Source: Diogma glabrata
Lineage: Eukaryota; Arthropoda; Insecta; Diptera; Cylindrotomidae
Direction: 5' to 3'
Length of the DNA stretch: 64,000 nt
NCBI GenBank assembly: GCA_963693315.1
Contig: OY856188.1
Coordinates: forward strand, 190,816,811-190,880,810
The notes under the pieces are model-generated. The model ran no database searches, was not told the origin of the DNA, and saw only the letters and a list, made by a program, of their open reading frames with translations. Below are positions 21,573 to 33,169 of the stretch, in pieces. The position numbers and the translations under genes were made by a program. Within the stretch, counting starts at the first letter, position 1; each line of letters starts with the position of its first letter.

Positions 21573-23053
21573 CTATTTTTTTTTTTTTTTTTAATAAAAT
21601 GTGTTGTGTAACAGGGTTTAGAATATGTGTCACAACAACACATAAATACCTTTTAAGACCCAGGTCTAGACCTGGGTCCCACAACAACTGGCGTTCTAAG
21701 GTGTAGATTAACGCTTTTTTTAAACATCTGTGGGTTGAAGCCACCTGAGACTAAGTGTTCCGGCAAACTATTCCATTTGTACGCAGTTCGGACAAAGAAG
21801 TCTCTCTGCGATCTGCCAGTATGACAGCGCGGGATCTTTACCGTTTCACTGGTTGCGGCAGCCGATTGCCGAGTGGAACGGGGGTAAGACTAAGTTTGAG
21901 GCATGATGCCGCTGATTTCATCTGAGCACTGCTGATGACGATATTTGTAAAAAACAACGAGGTCAGCAACAGTGCGACGATGTTGTAGGGAATCAAGTTT
22001 TGATGTCAAAGTTCGATCACCTACAATTCGTATAGCTCGCTTTTGAACAGAGTCCAAGAGGGCCAAGATGGAAACAGAGGCAGCACCCCAAACTTGACAG
22101 CAGTACTCCATACAGGGACGAATATAGGACTTATAAACATGGAGCAATTGGTATGGAGTGAAAAATTTTTTGCATCTATTTAGGAGGCCAAGTTTTTTAG
22201 ACGCGCTTTTTGCCATCGCCATTACATGATCGTTCCAGAGTAGGTCATTTGAAACTGTGACACCCAATAAACGAATGTTTTTACATTCACCTATTGGTTC
22301 ATCACACATACCAAATAAAATATCTTTGGGGAACTCGGTCTTTAATCTGGAAACAATCAACAGCTGTGTTTTGGTTGAGTTGAAATTGACAAGGTTTTGG
22401 TCACCCCAGTCGGCGACTTTATTCAGGTCTTTGTTCACGTTTATGGCAGCGTCTCTCCGGGCAGGATTAATTCGTTCGTGCATTTTCCCTTTTGAAGGAA
22501 GGGGCTCGAACGACTTGTGCAGAGTACTATCATCTGCAAAACTATTTATTGGGTTACTGGTGATTTTCAACAATTCGTTGATATAAATCAAAAATAGGGT
22601 TGGGGATAATACTAAGCATTGGGGTACACCAGCGTTAATTAGTTTAGACTCAGAAGAAAATCCGTCTAAGGTTTCCGAAATGTATCGGTTGGATAGAAAA
22701 TTTTGAATCAGCTTCACAACATTGGGATGAAAACCGTACGCAACGAGCTTGTTGATTAAGTTGGCATGCCAGACTCGATCGAATGCCTTGGAGATGTCTA
22801 AAGCGATAACGTATGTTTCACCACCTTTATCAAGTATGCTGTTCCAACATTGTGCTACATAGTTTAATAGATCGGTAGTTGATCTTTTGTTTCGAAAACC
22901 GTATTGGCTGTCGGATATTAAATGATTTTCTTCCAGAAATTTTGAAATATGTGTATTAATATAATGTTCATAGACTTTGGATAGGACCGATAGTAAAGCT
23001 ATTGGCCTATAATTTGAGATATCGGATTTTGGTCCCTTTTTGGGGACGGGCTG
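21573..23053 (-). mobile_element. LINE-A copy 2, 5'-truncated non-LTR retrotransposon
   Basis: The minus-strand element ends in a poly(A) (T run 21576-21592) and a 3' tail nearly identical to that of LINE-A copy 1. It is 5'-truncated at about 23053, where similarity to copy 1 stops within the VPKKG block. It carries ORF2 from the RT fingers to the C-terminus. The 5' truncation and A tail are the usual marks of target-primed reverse transcription. Confidence 0.85.
21890..23050 (-). pseudogene. LINE-A ORF2 (reverse transcriptase), copy 2
   Basis: The frame is open from about 23050 to the stop at 21890. It carries VPKKG, SDSQYGFRNKRSTTDLLNYV, ALDISKAFDRVWH, a mutated VPQCLVLSP (copy 1 has VPQGSVLSP) and the catalytic FADD. 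It then has LLGVTVSNDLLWNDHV and RPCMEYCCQVWG. There is no in-frame start; coding begins at the truncation point. After IMPQT a TAG replaces the tyrosine codon of copy 1, removing about 70 C-terminal residues, although the homologous sequence continues to about 21720. The G-to-C change in the VPQG loop and the nonsense codon indicate an inactive copy. Confidence 0.85.
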
Positions 23054-23299
23054 GCAACACTATGTGTTGTTTTAGTTGGATTCTTATGTTTATATTTTCG
23101 AGCTAGTATAATTTACAACTATTACAACAAAGATGGCGCATTTTAATTATTTAAAAAGCTTAAATTTGAAAGAAAAAAAAAAAACTTTTGCTCAACAAAA
23201 ATAAAGAAATATATTAGCTTAAATTTACTTATAACTTTGTTAAATAAATGATTAAATGAACAATTAAATAAATATTTATAAATTTTACGCACTTGTTAC

Positions 23300-23640
23300 A
23301 AAAAATAGTGTGTATTACTAGTGCGAATGCGTTTTCCAAACAAGAGTTAGTTTGTCCGCACGACCGCATTCGCACTAGTAATACAATCTACTATTTTACA
23401 ACTCATGCAAAAAATGTTTTTTCTACGACAGCAGATGAAAAGTCTATTTTCATGCAACCTAAATCCCTTGTGAAAATGGGTTTTTTTCACTAGTGTAAAA
23501 TCATTTTCGTTAAATAACAAATTGTGGTTGCTAATTGCTATGGTATTTTCATGTAATTTTACAAAGTTTTTAAAACAAAGTAACCATGAAAAATAAATAT
23601 GAATTTTGAATGTTATGTTGTCGATTTATAATTTAATAAT
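23300..23640 (+). repeat. Dispersed hairpin repeat R1, copy a
   Basis: A hairpin at 23305-23398 (ATAGTGTGTATTACTAGTGC with inverse GCACTAGTAATACA..CTACTAT) is followed by GTCTATTTTCA and ACCTAAATCCCTTGTGAAAATGG. Then comes the block TTGCTATGGTATTTTCATGT...ACAAAGTTTTTAAA...AACCATGA (23530-23590), which recurs at 24955-25010 and 28368-28418. There is no coding function. Confidence 0.65.
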
Positions 23641-23759
23641 TTATTATAAATCGTCTCTTTAATAATGAAACAACGTATTCGCAAAAGTGTAGGTTCGAGA
23701 TAATTGGGTTTAAAGATTTTTCGATTTTCTGATTTTCGTAAACTCGGCAGCACTATTGA

Positions 23760-24930
23760 ATGAATAAAGATATTGGAAAAGAAATTTCTACCAATTACTC
23801 TTGACTAATTTCCCCACAGCATATTAAAATTTCACATAGGTACCTGCTGGCTTTTCTACCTAAAAAGAGGTGAAAACTCAATCAGGTACCTTATACGTTA
23901 TTTCATATTATTTATATGTTATTTCATTCTGCATGGAAGTACTGGTACGATTAAGCCTAAAACTAACTATTATTGAAATAACGTATCTTACAATTTTTTA
24001 TTTATATGAACCGGGATATCATGTAGTCATGATTCATGAATGATGCTTATACAATATTTTATATTTACCATTTCGTGTGGCCTTTTTCTCTCTAGTCAAA
24101 ACCGGCTTTAGTTACAAGCCTGATTATTAAATGCCTTTTTGCAAAAACAATGGATCTTCATAGATGTTAAAAGATGTATAGTAGAATTTTACCAATGAAT
24201 TTTTGACAGATAGCACGCAGCAAGAGATAAAAGATGAAACAAAAAGTAAAACAGAGATGTATTATTTGTTTTGGAATAAATTTGTTTTGAAAACAATTAC
24301 ATTAGTTGAATTTCTACTGCTAGTTCGTACCATTTGTTTGTTGTGACATTTGTTTACATAGGCGTCGTTATTTTTATTATAATTATTTTTAATTATCAAA
24401 ATTTTGTTATACTACCTACAAAAGCATTAATATTTTTACTAGTTTTTGGTTTTTCTATTATAATTGGTTGAATTTCAATAGTAGTTTATTAATTTTATGC
24501 GTTTTTTTTGTCCATTTCAAAGGGACCCCAACAGTTTTTTTAATATTTTAATCTGATACACTGAATATTCGCACATGCGCATATGAATATGCGCACAACA
24601 ACCAATTTTTATATTCGTTGGTAAAAAATTCTACTATATATATGTATAATAATTAATACTTATGACAGACACAAACTAGATAATCGCGAATTCCCGATTA
24701 TTTAGCATTTTTCCAGTCTATCACGAGCGGCAAAGAGAAAGAACGTGTAAGTGAGATAGAACTATTTTTTTAAAATTTTTATCGAAAAAGTTTTGACAGA
24801 TAAAAATAGTTGCAACAAATTTAATTAATTATTTAATTATTTCATTTTATTTTCATTTTTTTAAGAGAAGGAAAGTTTTTTATTCTACAAAAGTCAAAAT
24901 TTAACTATATAATAACAGAAACCGAAAACG
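23760..24930. other. AT-rich spacer
   Basis: No gene recognised. Only AT-rich sequence with occasional short inverted repeats. Confidence 0.45.
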
Positions 24931-24937
24931 GTCTTAA

Positions 24938-25215
24938 TAACAAATTGTAGTTGTTATCATATTTTCATGTAGTCTTCCGAAGGGTTTAAATAAAAAAAAT
25001 CATGATGAAATATGAATTTTGAATGTTATGTTGTCGTTTCTAATTTAAAAATTTATAATCAATATGGTTTATATTTACCATCGTATAAAAATAGCATTTC
25101 CAAAGCGAGAAGAAATTTTTTTTCGTGAACTTGGTCCAATCGACGCACGGTCGTCTCGTAAACATTTATTTCCACATACGAATCACTTGTAGCAAAATAT
25201 ACTATATATATTTGG
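24938..25215 (+). repeat. Dispersed hairpin repeat R1, copy b
   Basis: It shares with copy a the TATTTTCATGTA...AATATGAATTTTGAATGTTA TGTTGTCG blocks. It shares with copy c (28300-28535) the TCGTGAA.TTG, CGACGCACGGTCGTCTCGT and CACTTGTAGCAAAAT segments. Confidence 0.65.
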
Positions 25216-26430
25216 TTATAATTATGTGTTTTTGGTATATATGTATGTATGTAAGATTTTCAAGTTATTTGAAAATATGTGATATGAACAAACGAAAAAC
25301 ATTCAGGTGTGTTTTATATGAAACTATCAAACTCTTAATATTGCATGTATGTACATCATAAATTTAATTTATTCCTAGTGATAGTATTATTTACATAAAC
25401 GACAATGACGTGAAGAAAATAAAAAAATTTGAAATTCCAAAATTTAAATGATGTCATTTAAAATGATAGTGTGTTACTTAAAACTTAATATTATGTATAT
25501 AACAAGTTATATAGATACCACAAAGTGCACAAACGACGTAAACTTCAATAGTTACTGGTACTTTTACCTTTGTTCAAAGACATAGCAGATTACTTATAAT
25601 TTGATAATTGATATTTATTTAAATGTTAGTAATTTCAAATTCAAAGTAATGATAGGTGATGGGGTGTTGAATGATTGAGAGGTAAAGTAGTTGGGTTTGA
25701 ACTCTGTTCGATTCCCATTCAGATAAAAGCGTGTTTCACTAAAACAATAATAACAGTCATTATCCACACCCCGTTTTCAGATTAACCAAAAGTCAGTTAA
25801 TATTCTTGATAAATTGGAAGAAGCAATCTATGGGCTTTAGTCTACATTCACATGGTTGTTTTTTTCGTTGATTTTTTATATCGTTCTACAACGACAAAAA
25901 TATGAAGTTAGCGTTTTAATTTTTTCCCCTGCTAAATATGTCAAAGTATTTACTGTTTTGAAGCGAGAAGCCACAACTTTTTATTACATGAGTATTTATT
26001 GAATACGCATTATGTTTGTGTTATTTTGTAATTTTATATAAATCAAATAAATACGATTGTCAGTAATGTTTATCCAGTTTTTGTCTAGAGGCCTTCATAT
26101 TTTTCTCGAGTTCTAAATATTGTACTTCTAAAATATCACTTATATTTTTAATTTTAATGAAATTTCAATTTAATTAGAAATAAAATATGACTTTAATCGC
26201 CAAAGCATTTTTAAATATTGAACCGATAAATATGAATGTCGATATAAACTTATCGACTTTAAAGAAAAACAACGATAAAAAACAATCAAAATTACTATGA
26301 TCGGCCGAGATATTTGGGTTGTGTATATCGTTGATTTTTTGGTCAACATTAGTTTTGAGATTGAAATAATCTGACGCTACTTTCTAATTTCTATTCTATG
26401 CATTTTTGCATGGAGAAAACTACAACAACC
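25216..26430. other. AT-rich spacer with a weak tRNA-like B box
   Basis: Near 25705 the word GTTCGATTCCC fits a pol III B box, preceded by GAGAGGTAAAGTAGTTGGG. The flanking bases do not form T-arm or acceptor stems, so this is at most a decayed tRNA-derived SINE. I see nothing else in this interval. Confidence 0.3.
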
Positions 26431-26499
26431 AAAAATGAAAAAAAACAACGAGAAAAATAATAATGTGAATGTAGACTTCCTGATATTAATTTTTTTTAA

Positions 26500-27115
26500 A
26501 CAAAAAGTACTGTGTTGTAGGAATAACAATATATGTTACAACACACAACATCCTTTTAACAACAATATGAGGTCTGAGGTGTTGAAGGACGCAAATATTT
26601 TGTTTTTTATATTTTTTTAAAGAATGGATAGCTAAACAATAAATCCAAACACACATACTAATCGCCTCCGAGACTACGTGCTTCTTCCTTGTTCTAATTG
26701 TTTTTAACTATGATTAAGGAATTTTGTGTAGAAAATAGAACTTTATTCAATCAAAGTAATATCCATCTGAATCTACAATCTACTGTCATCTTTCGAGTAG
26801 TACTGGTTGCTTGGAGGCGATAATTCCATCTAGATTGATATTAAATTGAACACCAGCAAGAAAACTACGAATTCATGAGATAGTAAGATCATCTATACCA
26901 TAAGATATAAATTTAGCTAAAAGATGTCTATGCCGAACTTAATCAAATGCTTTGGAAATATCAAAAGAAATACTGAATATTTCACCCTAGTTCTGCAGCG
27001 ATTTGTTCCACGAAAAGAGTATGTATCCAAAATACTCTCCTGTTGCATGACTACGAAAACCATACTTCTTATCTTTTCATCGAGTAGTAGGAACGGAGGA
27101 GCAATCCGAAACATA
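26500..27115 (-). pseudogene. Decayed LINE-A-family copy
   Basis: On the minus strand, 26500-26665 matches the LINE-tailed 3' sequence (GTTGTAGGAATAACA, GAATGGATAGCTAAACAATA). Further 5' (26790-27060) lie RT blocks: DISKAFD (followed by a stop), LLAKFISYGIDDL and FLAGVQFNINLDG. That order is collinear with the RT palm of LINE-A but strongly diverged, and the part with the FADD box is deleted between the two blocks. Confidence 0.65.
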
Positions 27116-27134
27116 TATACCGAAAATAAAATAA

Positions 27135-27330
27135 AATAAAAAAGTTCAAGCGGCAGGATAGCCGCTAAATATAGGTAGATTTCATTGTTAAACACATTTT
27201 TATACATGTAGATTAGATTTATCAGATTGGTTTAAATAAAAACACTAATTACGAACAGAATTATCAAACATGAAAAATGAAATTAATTTTGAGCAAACCT
27301 ACATCTATGCAATTTTGGAACATTTTTTAA
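27135..27330 (+). repeat. Dispersed repeat R2, copy 2
   Basis: It begins AAGCGGCAGGATAGCCGCTA, a short palindrome, then TAGATTT and a TTATCAGATTGGTTT block. The layout is the same as 29088-29290, which starts AAGCGGCACGTATATCCGCTA. Confidence 0.65.
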
Positions 27331-27404
27331 TTGGCTTAAAATCAGGCTTAAAATATTAAAGCCACAAAAGAGCGTATGTATGACCTTTGTATGACGTTAT
27401 AACT

Positions 27405-27497
27405 ATGTTTTATAAATTAAGTGCTCTTTCAAATGTCCCCCCACTCATTTGGGTCAAAAACGTTTTTCTATGATAGCAGAAAGTCTATTTTCAAGCC
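27405..27497 (+). repeat. Satellite-like fragment joined to R1 sequence
   Basis: Positions 27418-27465 read AAGTGCTCTTTCAAATG..CCCCACTCATTTGGGTC, a piece of the satellite unit seen at 62-64 kb. It is followed directly by AGTCTATTTTCA of repeat R1, which resumes after the 27498-28307 insertion. Confidence 0.55.
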
Positions 27498-28307
27498 ATA
27501 CAAGGTTGTACAACTGGTCCAGTAATGGTGCATTACTGGCAGCCAGTAATGCAGCAATGGGCGAGTACTGGCAACCACGACTGGGCCATTAACATAATTT
27601 TACTGGATGATAACTTCGGACAATAAATGGTTGCCATTCTTGGGCCAAATACTGGCAACCATGACTGGGTCGTTAAAAAAAATATACATTATTATCATAT
27701 GTAAATTTAAATAAATTAAATACAAACTAATTTAAAATAAATAAAAATGAGGGAAAAAATTCAAAACTCCTCATACAACTGGTTCAGTTGCAAGAATGGC
27801 TGGGTAATGGCAAACACCGCCCTGACTCCGCTAGTACTTCCGCCATCAAAAAAAAAATAATATTTTTTATACATAAATTTAAATAAATTATATACAAAAT
27901 AATTAAAATAAAATAGAAATGAAAATAAATTAAAACATATACCAACCTTTTCTTTATTACCATAGTCTTTCAACCGACAAGGCGATAACTAAACTATAAG
28001 TGAAATTTTTCAAACTATGTATTTCTAAAAGGGATAATACTCTAGTGAAATTTAAAAAAATGACATAGATCGGCAAATTCATGGCTACAGTACTGGCCCA
28101 ATAACAATAGCCAAGTAATATTTACCATTCATGGGCCAGTGCTTGGCCATTCAAAGGTAACAATATACTAGCTATTTCTGTAAACCATAGATCGGCCGAT
28201 GATTGGTTCTAGTATTGGCCCAGCAACAATAGCCAATTACTGTTAACCATTAATGGACCAGTGCTTGGCCGTATGTCAATGTCTGGCAAAACCTACTTGG
28301 GCTGGCT
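27498..28307. mobile_element. Unclassified insertion with ACTGGCAACCA / TTGGCCA repeats
   Basis: Comparison with the uninterrupted R1 copy at 23430-23460 shows extra sequence here. The ends are GC-richer and dense in short related words (TACTGGCAACCA, GACTGGGCC, AATGGGCCAGTGCTTGGCC); the middle is AT-rich. The ends are loosely inverted (AAGCCATACAAGGTT / AAGCCAGCCCAAGTAGGTT on opposite strands). There is no transposase. Subterminal word clusters suggest a non-autonomous DNA transposon. Confidence 0.45.
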
Positions 28308-28535
28308 TAATCCCCTGTGAAAATGAGATTTTTTCTCTAGTGAAAAAAGAATAACAAATTATAGTTGCTATGGTATTTTCATATAATTTTACAAAGTTTT
28401 TAAACAAAGCAACCATGACGTTGTTGAAACGTTCGTGAAATTGCCCCACTCGACGCTAACGCGTCTCGTGAACAAATGTTCACTCACGAAAAAACAGCGT
28501 TTTCATCTCTTGTAGCAAAATGGACTATTTTCACC
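28308..28535 (+). repeat. Dispersed hairpin repeat R1, copy c
   Basis: It continues R1 after the insertion with CCCCTGTGAAAATGAGATTT and TTGCTATGGTATTTTCATAT, then AACCATGACG. The GC-richer hairpin part TCGACGCTAACGCGTCTCGTGAAC follows, and it ends CTCTTGTAGCAAAATGGACTAT. Confidence 0.6.
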
Positions 28536-28539
28536 CTTC

Positions 28540-29087
28540 CCTACTCTCACCCTTTCAAAATACAGAATTATAATTATGTGATACTTCGCTATAGTTTTCG
28601 TTAGGAGTTTAACAAACCGCTCGTCTCTATGAATTTCTTCGCTCGAAACCCAAGATGGGGACTTAAAGTTGCACTGTTTTGACAATAGGTCAAAAAAAAA
28701 TCAAATCAAACACTGTGCACCGAAAATTTTGGAAAAAAGTGCAGTGTTTCATAATTTAAGTTCTCTTTCAAATGACACCCCACTCATTTTGGTAAAAAAA
28801 GCCTTTTTACCCTTACCGCACTCACCCCTCAAAATACAGAAATATAATTTTGTGATACTTCGCTATGGTTTTCGTTTAGAGTTTATCAAACTTCGTTTTT
28901 TCAATTTTTTCAAACTTTTCTGTCAACTACGCTCGAAAACCAAGGAGGAGAACCAACTTAAAGTTGCATTTTTTTTGACAATAATTCAAAATCTGTGCCC
29001 TATTTTGAAAAAAATGACCATCTTTCATAATTTAACTTTCATTACTTTCATAATTTTAAATGAAATCCCACTAATTTGGATCAAAAA
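28540..29087 (+). repeat. Two diverged satellite-like units
   Basis: The word order matches the 287-bp units of 62-63 kb: TTCTCTTTCAAATGACACCCCACTC, a poly-purine/pyrimidine stretch, CAGAAATATAATT, ACTTCGCTATGGTTTTCGT, TTTTCTGTCAA, CTCGAAA, then ACAATAATTCAAAA. One unit runs 28540-28760 and a second 28760-29085. The frame 28669-29115 is this repeat, not a gene. Confidence 0.65.
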
Positions 29088-29290
29088 AAGTCCAAGCGGC
29101 ACGTATATCCGCTAGAAAAAGGGAGATTTCGAGATCAGACAGTTTTGTGTGCCAGTAGAATCTGATGTATCAGATTAGTTTGAACAACACAAACTAATTC
29201 CAAACAGATATCGAACAAATTTTTAAAAGAAAATTAGCTACATATGTATAAGCAAAACTATATCTATCCAATTTTGCAACAAACAATTAT
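29088..29290 (+). repeat. Dispersed repeat R2, copy 3
   Basis: It begins AAGCGGCACGTATATCCGCTA, then GGGAGATTTCGAGATCAGAC, CTGATGTATCAGATTAGTTT and ACCTA/ACTATATCTATCCAATTTTG. It is the best copy of R2 in the window and follows directly after satellite-like units. Confidence 0.65.
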
Positions 29291-29487
29291 CAAATCTACC
29301 ACAGAATATGTGTGTAACAATTTATGACACAAACCTACGCTATATTATATGTCGTCCAATTACTGCAAAATATCAAAATAGTTTATTTCTAAGAAAAAAA
29401 ATTAATTTCTTCTATTCAAACCTTTTTATTTTTTTTTCATTGACTGTTATAAGGTTTTTGCAAATTGTAGTTATTGAGTGTTGCAAA

Positions 29488-30125
29488 CTTTTTTGTTGAA
29501 GCCAGCAAGTCAAAAACCTTTAACTGCAGTGGTTTATATTTATAAGAAACGCATTAAAATGTTTCCACAGATTCTAAATTTATGAAGATTTTAAAAATAT
29601 TAGTATCCAAACGGCCGTTATAACGGATTAAAAAAACAAATTTTTTTTCTAGTATAAAGCCTCTGGTTATTTAACCATGCGTCAGATTTTTCTGATTTAC
29701 GAACTTGTCCAAGATATTAATAAAACACACATGTTTACGCAAGGTTTTTGATCTGGCTCAACAAATGCGACCGTGAGAGTGCCGGTTGATTCAAACGCAT
29801 TTTGTGTTTTACAAGCTTTTTTGTTGGAGCCGCTCACTCAGAAACCTCCAACTGCAGAGGTATTTTTTTTTTTGAAAGAAACTGATTAAAAAGGTTTCAA
29901 AGATTCTAAATTTATGAAGTTTTTTAAAAATATTAGAATCTAAACGGCCGTTATAACGGATCTAAAAAACAGAGTTTTTTTCTAGTATAAAGTCTCTAGT
30001 TTCTTAACCATATGTTGGATTTGGCTGATTTACGAACTTGTGCAAGATATTAATAAAACTCACATTTTTAGAAAAGGTTTTTTGATCTGGCTTCACAAAT
30101 GCGACCGTGAGAGTGCCGGTCGTTT
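29488..30125 (+). repeat. Tandem duplication, unit about 334 bp
   Basis: Two diverged direct copies share AACGGCCGTTATAACGGAT, TTCTAGTATAAAG..TCT, GATTTACGAACTTGT, AAGATATTAATAAAAC and GCGACCGTGAGAGTGCCGGT. The GACCGTGAG words lie at 29769 and 30103. The second copy runs directly into the (AT)n tract. There is no coding function. Confidence 0.75.
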
Positions 30126-30142
30126 TCGTTATATCTTATATC

Positions 30143-30256
<114 letters not shown>

Positions 30257-30456
30257 NNNNNNNNNNNNNNNNNNNNNNNNNNNNNNNNNNNNNNNNNNNN
30301 NNNNNNNNNNNNNNNNNNNNNNNNNNNNNNNNNNNNNNNNNNNNNNNNNNNNNNNNNNNNNNNNNNNNNNNNNNNNNNNNNNNNNNNNNNNNNNNNNNNN
30401 NNNNNNNNNNNNNNNNNNNNNNNNNNNNNNNNNNNNNNNNNNNNNNNNNNNNNNNN
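30257..30456. other. Assembly gap, 200 N
   Basis: Exactly 200 N between two different microsatellites. The true length is unknown, and the frame at 30040-30507 that spans it is an artefact. Confidence 0.98.
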
Positions 30457-30501
<45 letters not shown>

Positions 30502-30518
30502 AGATGATTAGAGAGTGA

Positions 30519-30584
<66 letters not shown>

Positions 30585-30589
30585 GAGAT

Positions 30590-30670
<81 letters not shown>
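30457..30670. repeat. (GA)n microsatellite, imperfect
   Basis: GA dinucleotide repeats with a few T and GG interruptions (for example near 30498-30520, 30566 and 30590). The sequence right after it (30671-30720) resembles the R2 repeat downstream of its GGGAGATTTCGAGA block. The tract may therefore be an expansion inside an R2 copy. Confidence 0.9.
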
Positions 30671-30676
<6 letters not shown>

Positions 30677-30748
30677 ATAAATGTATCAGGTTAGTTTAAA
30701 AAAACACTCCTGAAAAAACAAAATGTTGATTATTTGTTATAATTATAA

Positions 30749-32253
30749 TTAAAAAATAAAATTATTATTGTAATTAAATAAAAGTGTGTACAAAATAAAT
30801 AAAGTAATTGATGATGTTAAATTTATCGATGAGTTGGTATCTAATTCACGATCTTCTGTTACATAAACTAATGTTCGAGAGTTCAATGGCTGCAACGTAC
30901 GATAGTTGTGAGTTAAAGTTTCATTTGCGTTAACCTTGATTGATTGTTTTAATTTGTCGACCTAGAATAAAAAAAATATAAGTTCAACAAAAGCATGTAA
31001 TTAAAACCAAAACTGTTGCATGATTTAATATTATGATTGATATGTTCATACTTGGTCGATGGATATTGGTAATGATTCAGTAAAAATGGTCCAAATCACT
31101 GCTTCACCACATCCTGGTGTTGTAAGTGAACCTTCGTAACGGTAATAACTCGAACGGTCTTTCGGAAGAAGATCGTTTATTATTAATCGGCTTTTTTATT
31201 ATTTCAGATTTGCCAACATCACTTTTTATAACTAGACTACTTTCAATTATACTATCGAGGACATGATTTGTTTCATCCGCAATATGGAATAAAATCCCTA
31301 CAACTGCAACTCCACGACGATGATTGGCTGCTTCTAACATTGAAGGATAATGTTTTCGTGATGTACTAAATGAAGTTCTGCTCCGTATCTATAGAGATAT
31401 TAAAAATTTTTGTAAGTAGGTTTGGAAAATATTACAAATTTTACCTGACTGAATTAATGGTATGCTCGGATCCCCAATGAAAATGTAGTTGATCAAATAA
31501 ATAGAATCCAGGTAATCCACCACCACTTAATTCTATATCATTTGGTAATTCATTATTTATCTGACTGAAGTAAGAAATAAAATCGTAACCATGTTAATTC
31601 ATAGTAATTTCTTTTATAAAAAATGTGAATTTTAGTTTAGTTTAAAATATATTTAAAAGATTGAAAATGGGCTCAATGTAAAAACAATAATTGTAAAATA
31701 TGTTTGTAGGATCACGTGTATAAAGTTATATCGGATCCTATACTCTCCATCGGCTGTTTTAAGTGGATCCGTAAATGTTATCCGTAAATTTGTATCAGGG
31801 TCAATGTTTGTGACCATATATCACCACCGGTCTAATCAATAGTTTTAAAGTCATTTCTCAAACGTTGGTTTTACTGTAAAAGGTATTAATGCTTTCAATT
31901 TCAAATTCATTACATCTTCATTGGTTTTGACTGGGCGATAATTAAATCAGCTGTACTCTATTAAAAGATTGATATCAGAGTAAACAATACGAAATATTGA
32001 CATTAAAACAATACAAATTACACTAGTTCATACAATAAACGAACAAACAATTCAATCTTTTATTAACAAAAAGATATTCAATACGCCTTACCTGAATGCC
32101 CCGTGTTTGTAACTGCTGCTTGTTTAATTGGTTCATAAAATCCAGTAGAAAAAATAAAAGGTAAATAATGACCCCTCACTGAAGCTTGTGGAGCTAGATC
32201 CACCGGACTTTGTGCTCTTCCCGTATCACATTTGCCTCCCCAATTTTCAACAT
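30749..32253 (-). CDS. Alpha-carbonic anhydrase, at least four exons, 5' end not found
   Basis: This zinc enzyme hydrates CO2; a C-terminal hydrophobic tail here suggests a secreted or GPI-anchored form. Visible minus-strand exons are as follows. 32253-32092 (acceptor TTTTTTACAG, donor GTAAGG) encodes [17 protein letters not shown] and ends NTGHS. About 31560-31445 encodes [20 protein letters not shown], containing two zinc histidines. 31388-31052 contains ELHLVHH (third zinc histidine), [14 protein letters not shown] and [13 protein letters not shown]. 30961-30749 encodes [12 protein letters not shown] and a hydrophobic end ([13 protein letters not shown]) before TAA. Exon phases join well at 31445/31388 and 31052/30961. 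A short exon between NTGHS and GGGLP and the signal-peptide exon are not identified. Two apparent frameshifts in the 31388-31052 exon both lie in A runs and each needs one extra A. They may be assembly errors rather than decay. Confidence 0.85.
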
Positions 32254-32279
32254 CTGTAAAAAAATAATCATTTCATTGC

Positions 32280-33165
32280 GACATTCCCCACAAATTTGCT
32301 AGGATAAATTATTTTTTCATCATGTATAAAGAACGACGTAAGAAAAAAAGGTCTATTTTGCTACAACTATAGTAAAGTTGAAGATAGTGTTTTTCGTTAA
32401 CTGATATCTGCCTACGATACGCGCTAGTGAAGTTCGCGATTTCACGAAACGTTTCATTTGGTATAGGAAATGACTATTTTTCTACGATTGTACATATAAG
32501 CGATAGTAAAAATAATCATTAGTTTAGGTTAAAAAATTACAAAATTCAAAACATTTAACATCCATGTTTTTTTTAATCACAGTTGAATAAATTTAAAGGC
32601 TTTGTAAAAGTTCCAGAAAACATCTTGACAAGCGCAATTTGTTACTAATTAAAATATTTTCACCAATAAACGAAAAATTGTTACTATCAAAGGGGGTTAA
32701 AACTTCATGAAAATTTAACTTTTGCACATATTTTCCCACATGGAGAGACCAGGTGCCCTATTCACAAACACATAAATGTAAATTTGGACAATATTGTCAA
32801 ACTCATATTGCATTACATCAAACTGATTTAAAATTGCGCTGTTTCGAATTCACAATTGTGGCAATAATATTGTGAATTTGAAACAAATTCGTTTTTCATT
32901 ATACCGTTACCGTTGCCATTTGATGTTATGCAATACAAATTTCACAATATTGTCCAAATTAACCTTTATGTGTTACAGGGCTCCTGATATCTTTTTTTAC
33001 AAAACGCGTTATCAGCGGTGTTCATATGAAATCATGTCCCAAACAAATTCTAATTCCCACTGCACTCGTCAGTCCAATAGTGTAAAAATTCAAACTATCG
33101 AGATCCCATGTTTATGATCCATGTTTATGATCCCATTAACAGACCCAGATAACAATTCCAGATGT
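32280..33165. other. Upstream or intronic region of the carbonic anhydrase gene, with an R1 piece
   Basis: Positions 32360-32450 on the minus strand match the hairpin part of repeat R1 (TTTCGTGAAATCGCG..., GTTGTAGCAAAATAGACC; compare 28430-28520). An inverted pair of CACAATATTGTCCAAATT-like words lies at about 32780-32830 and 32935-32960. No convincing first exon was found. Confidence 0.45.
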
Positions 33166-33169
33166 AAAT

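Noticed and set aside
25660..25745. tRNA gene suggested by GTTCGATTCCC
   Set aside because: Only a B-box-like word is present; T-arm and acceptor stems do not pair and no anticodon arm is evident.
31730..31935. Additional carbonic anhydrase exon (frame with [18 protein letters not shown])
   Set aside because: Open in part but lacks a clear acceptor/donor pair and recognisable family motifs; left unassigned.
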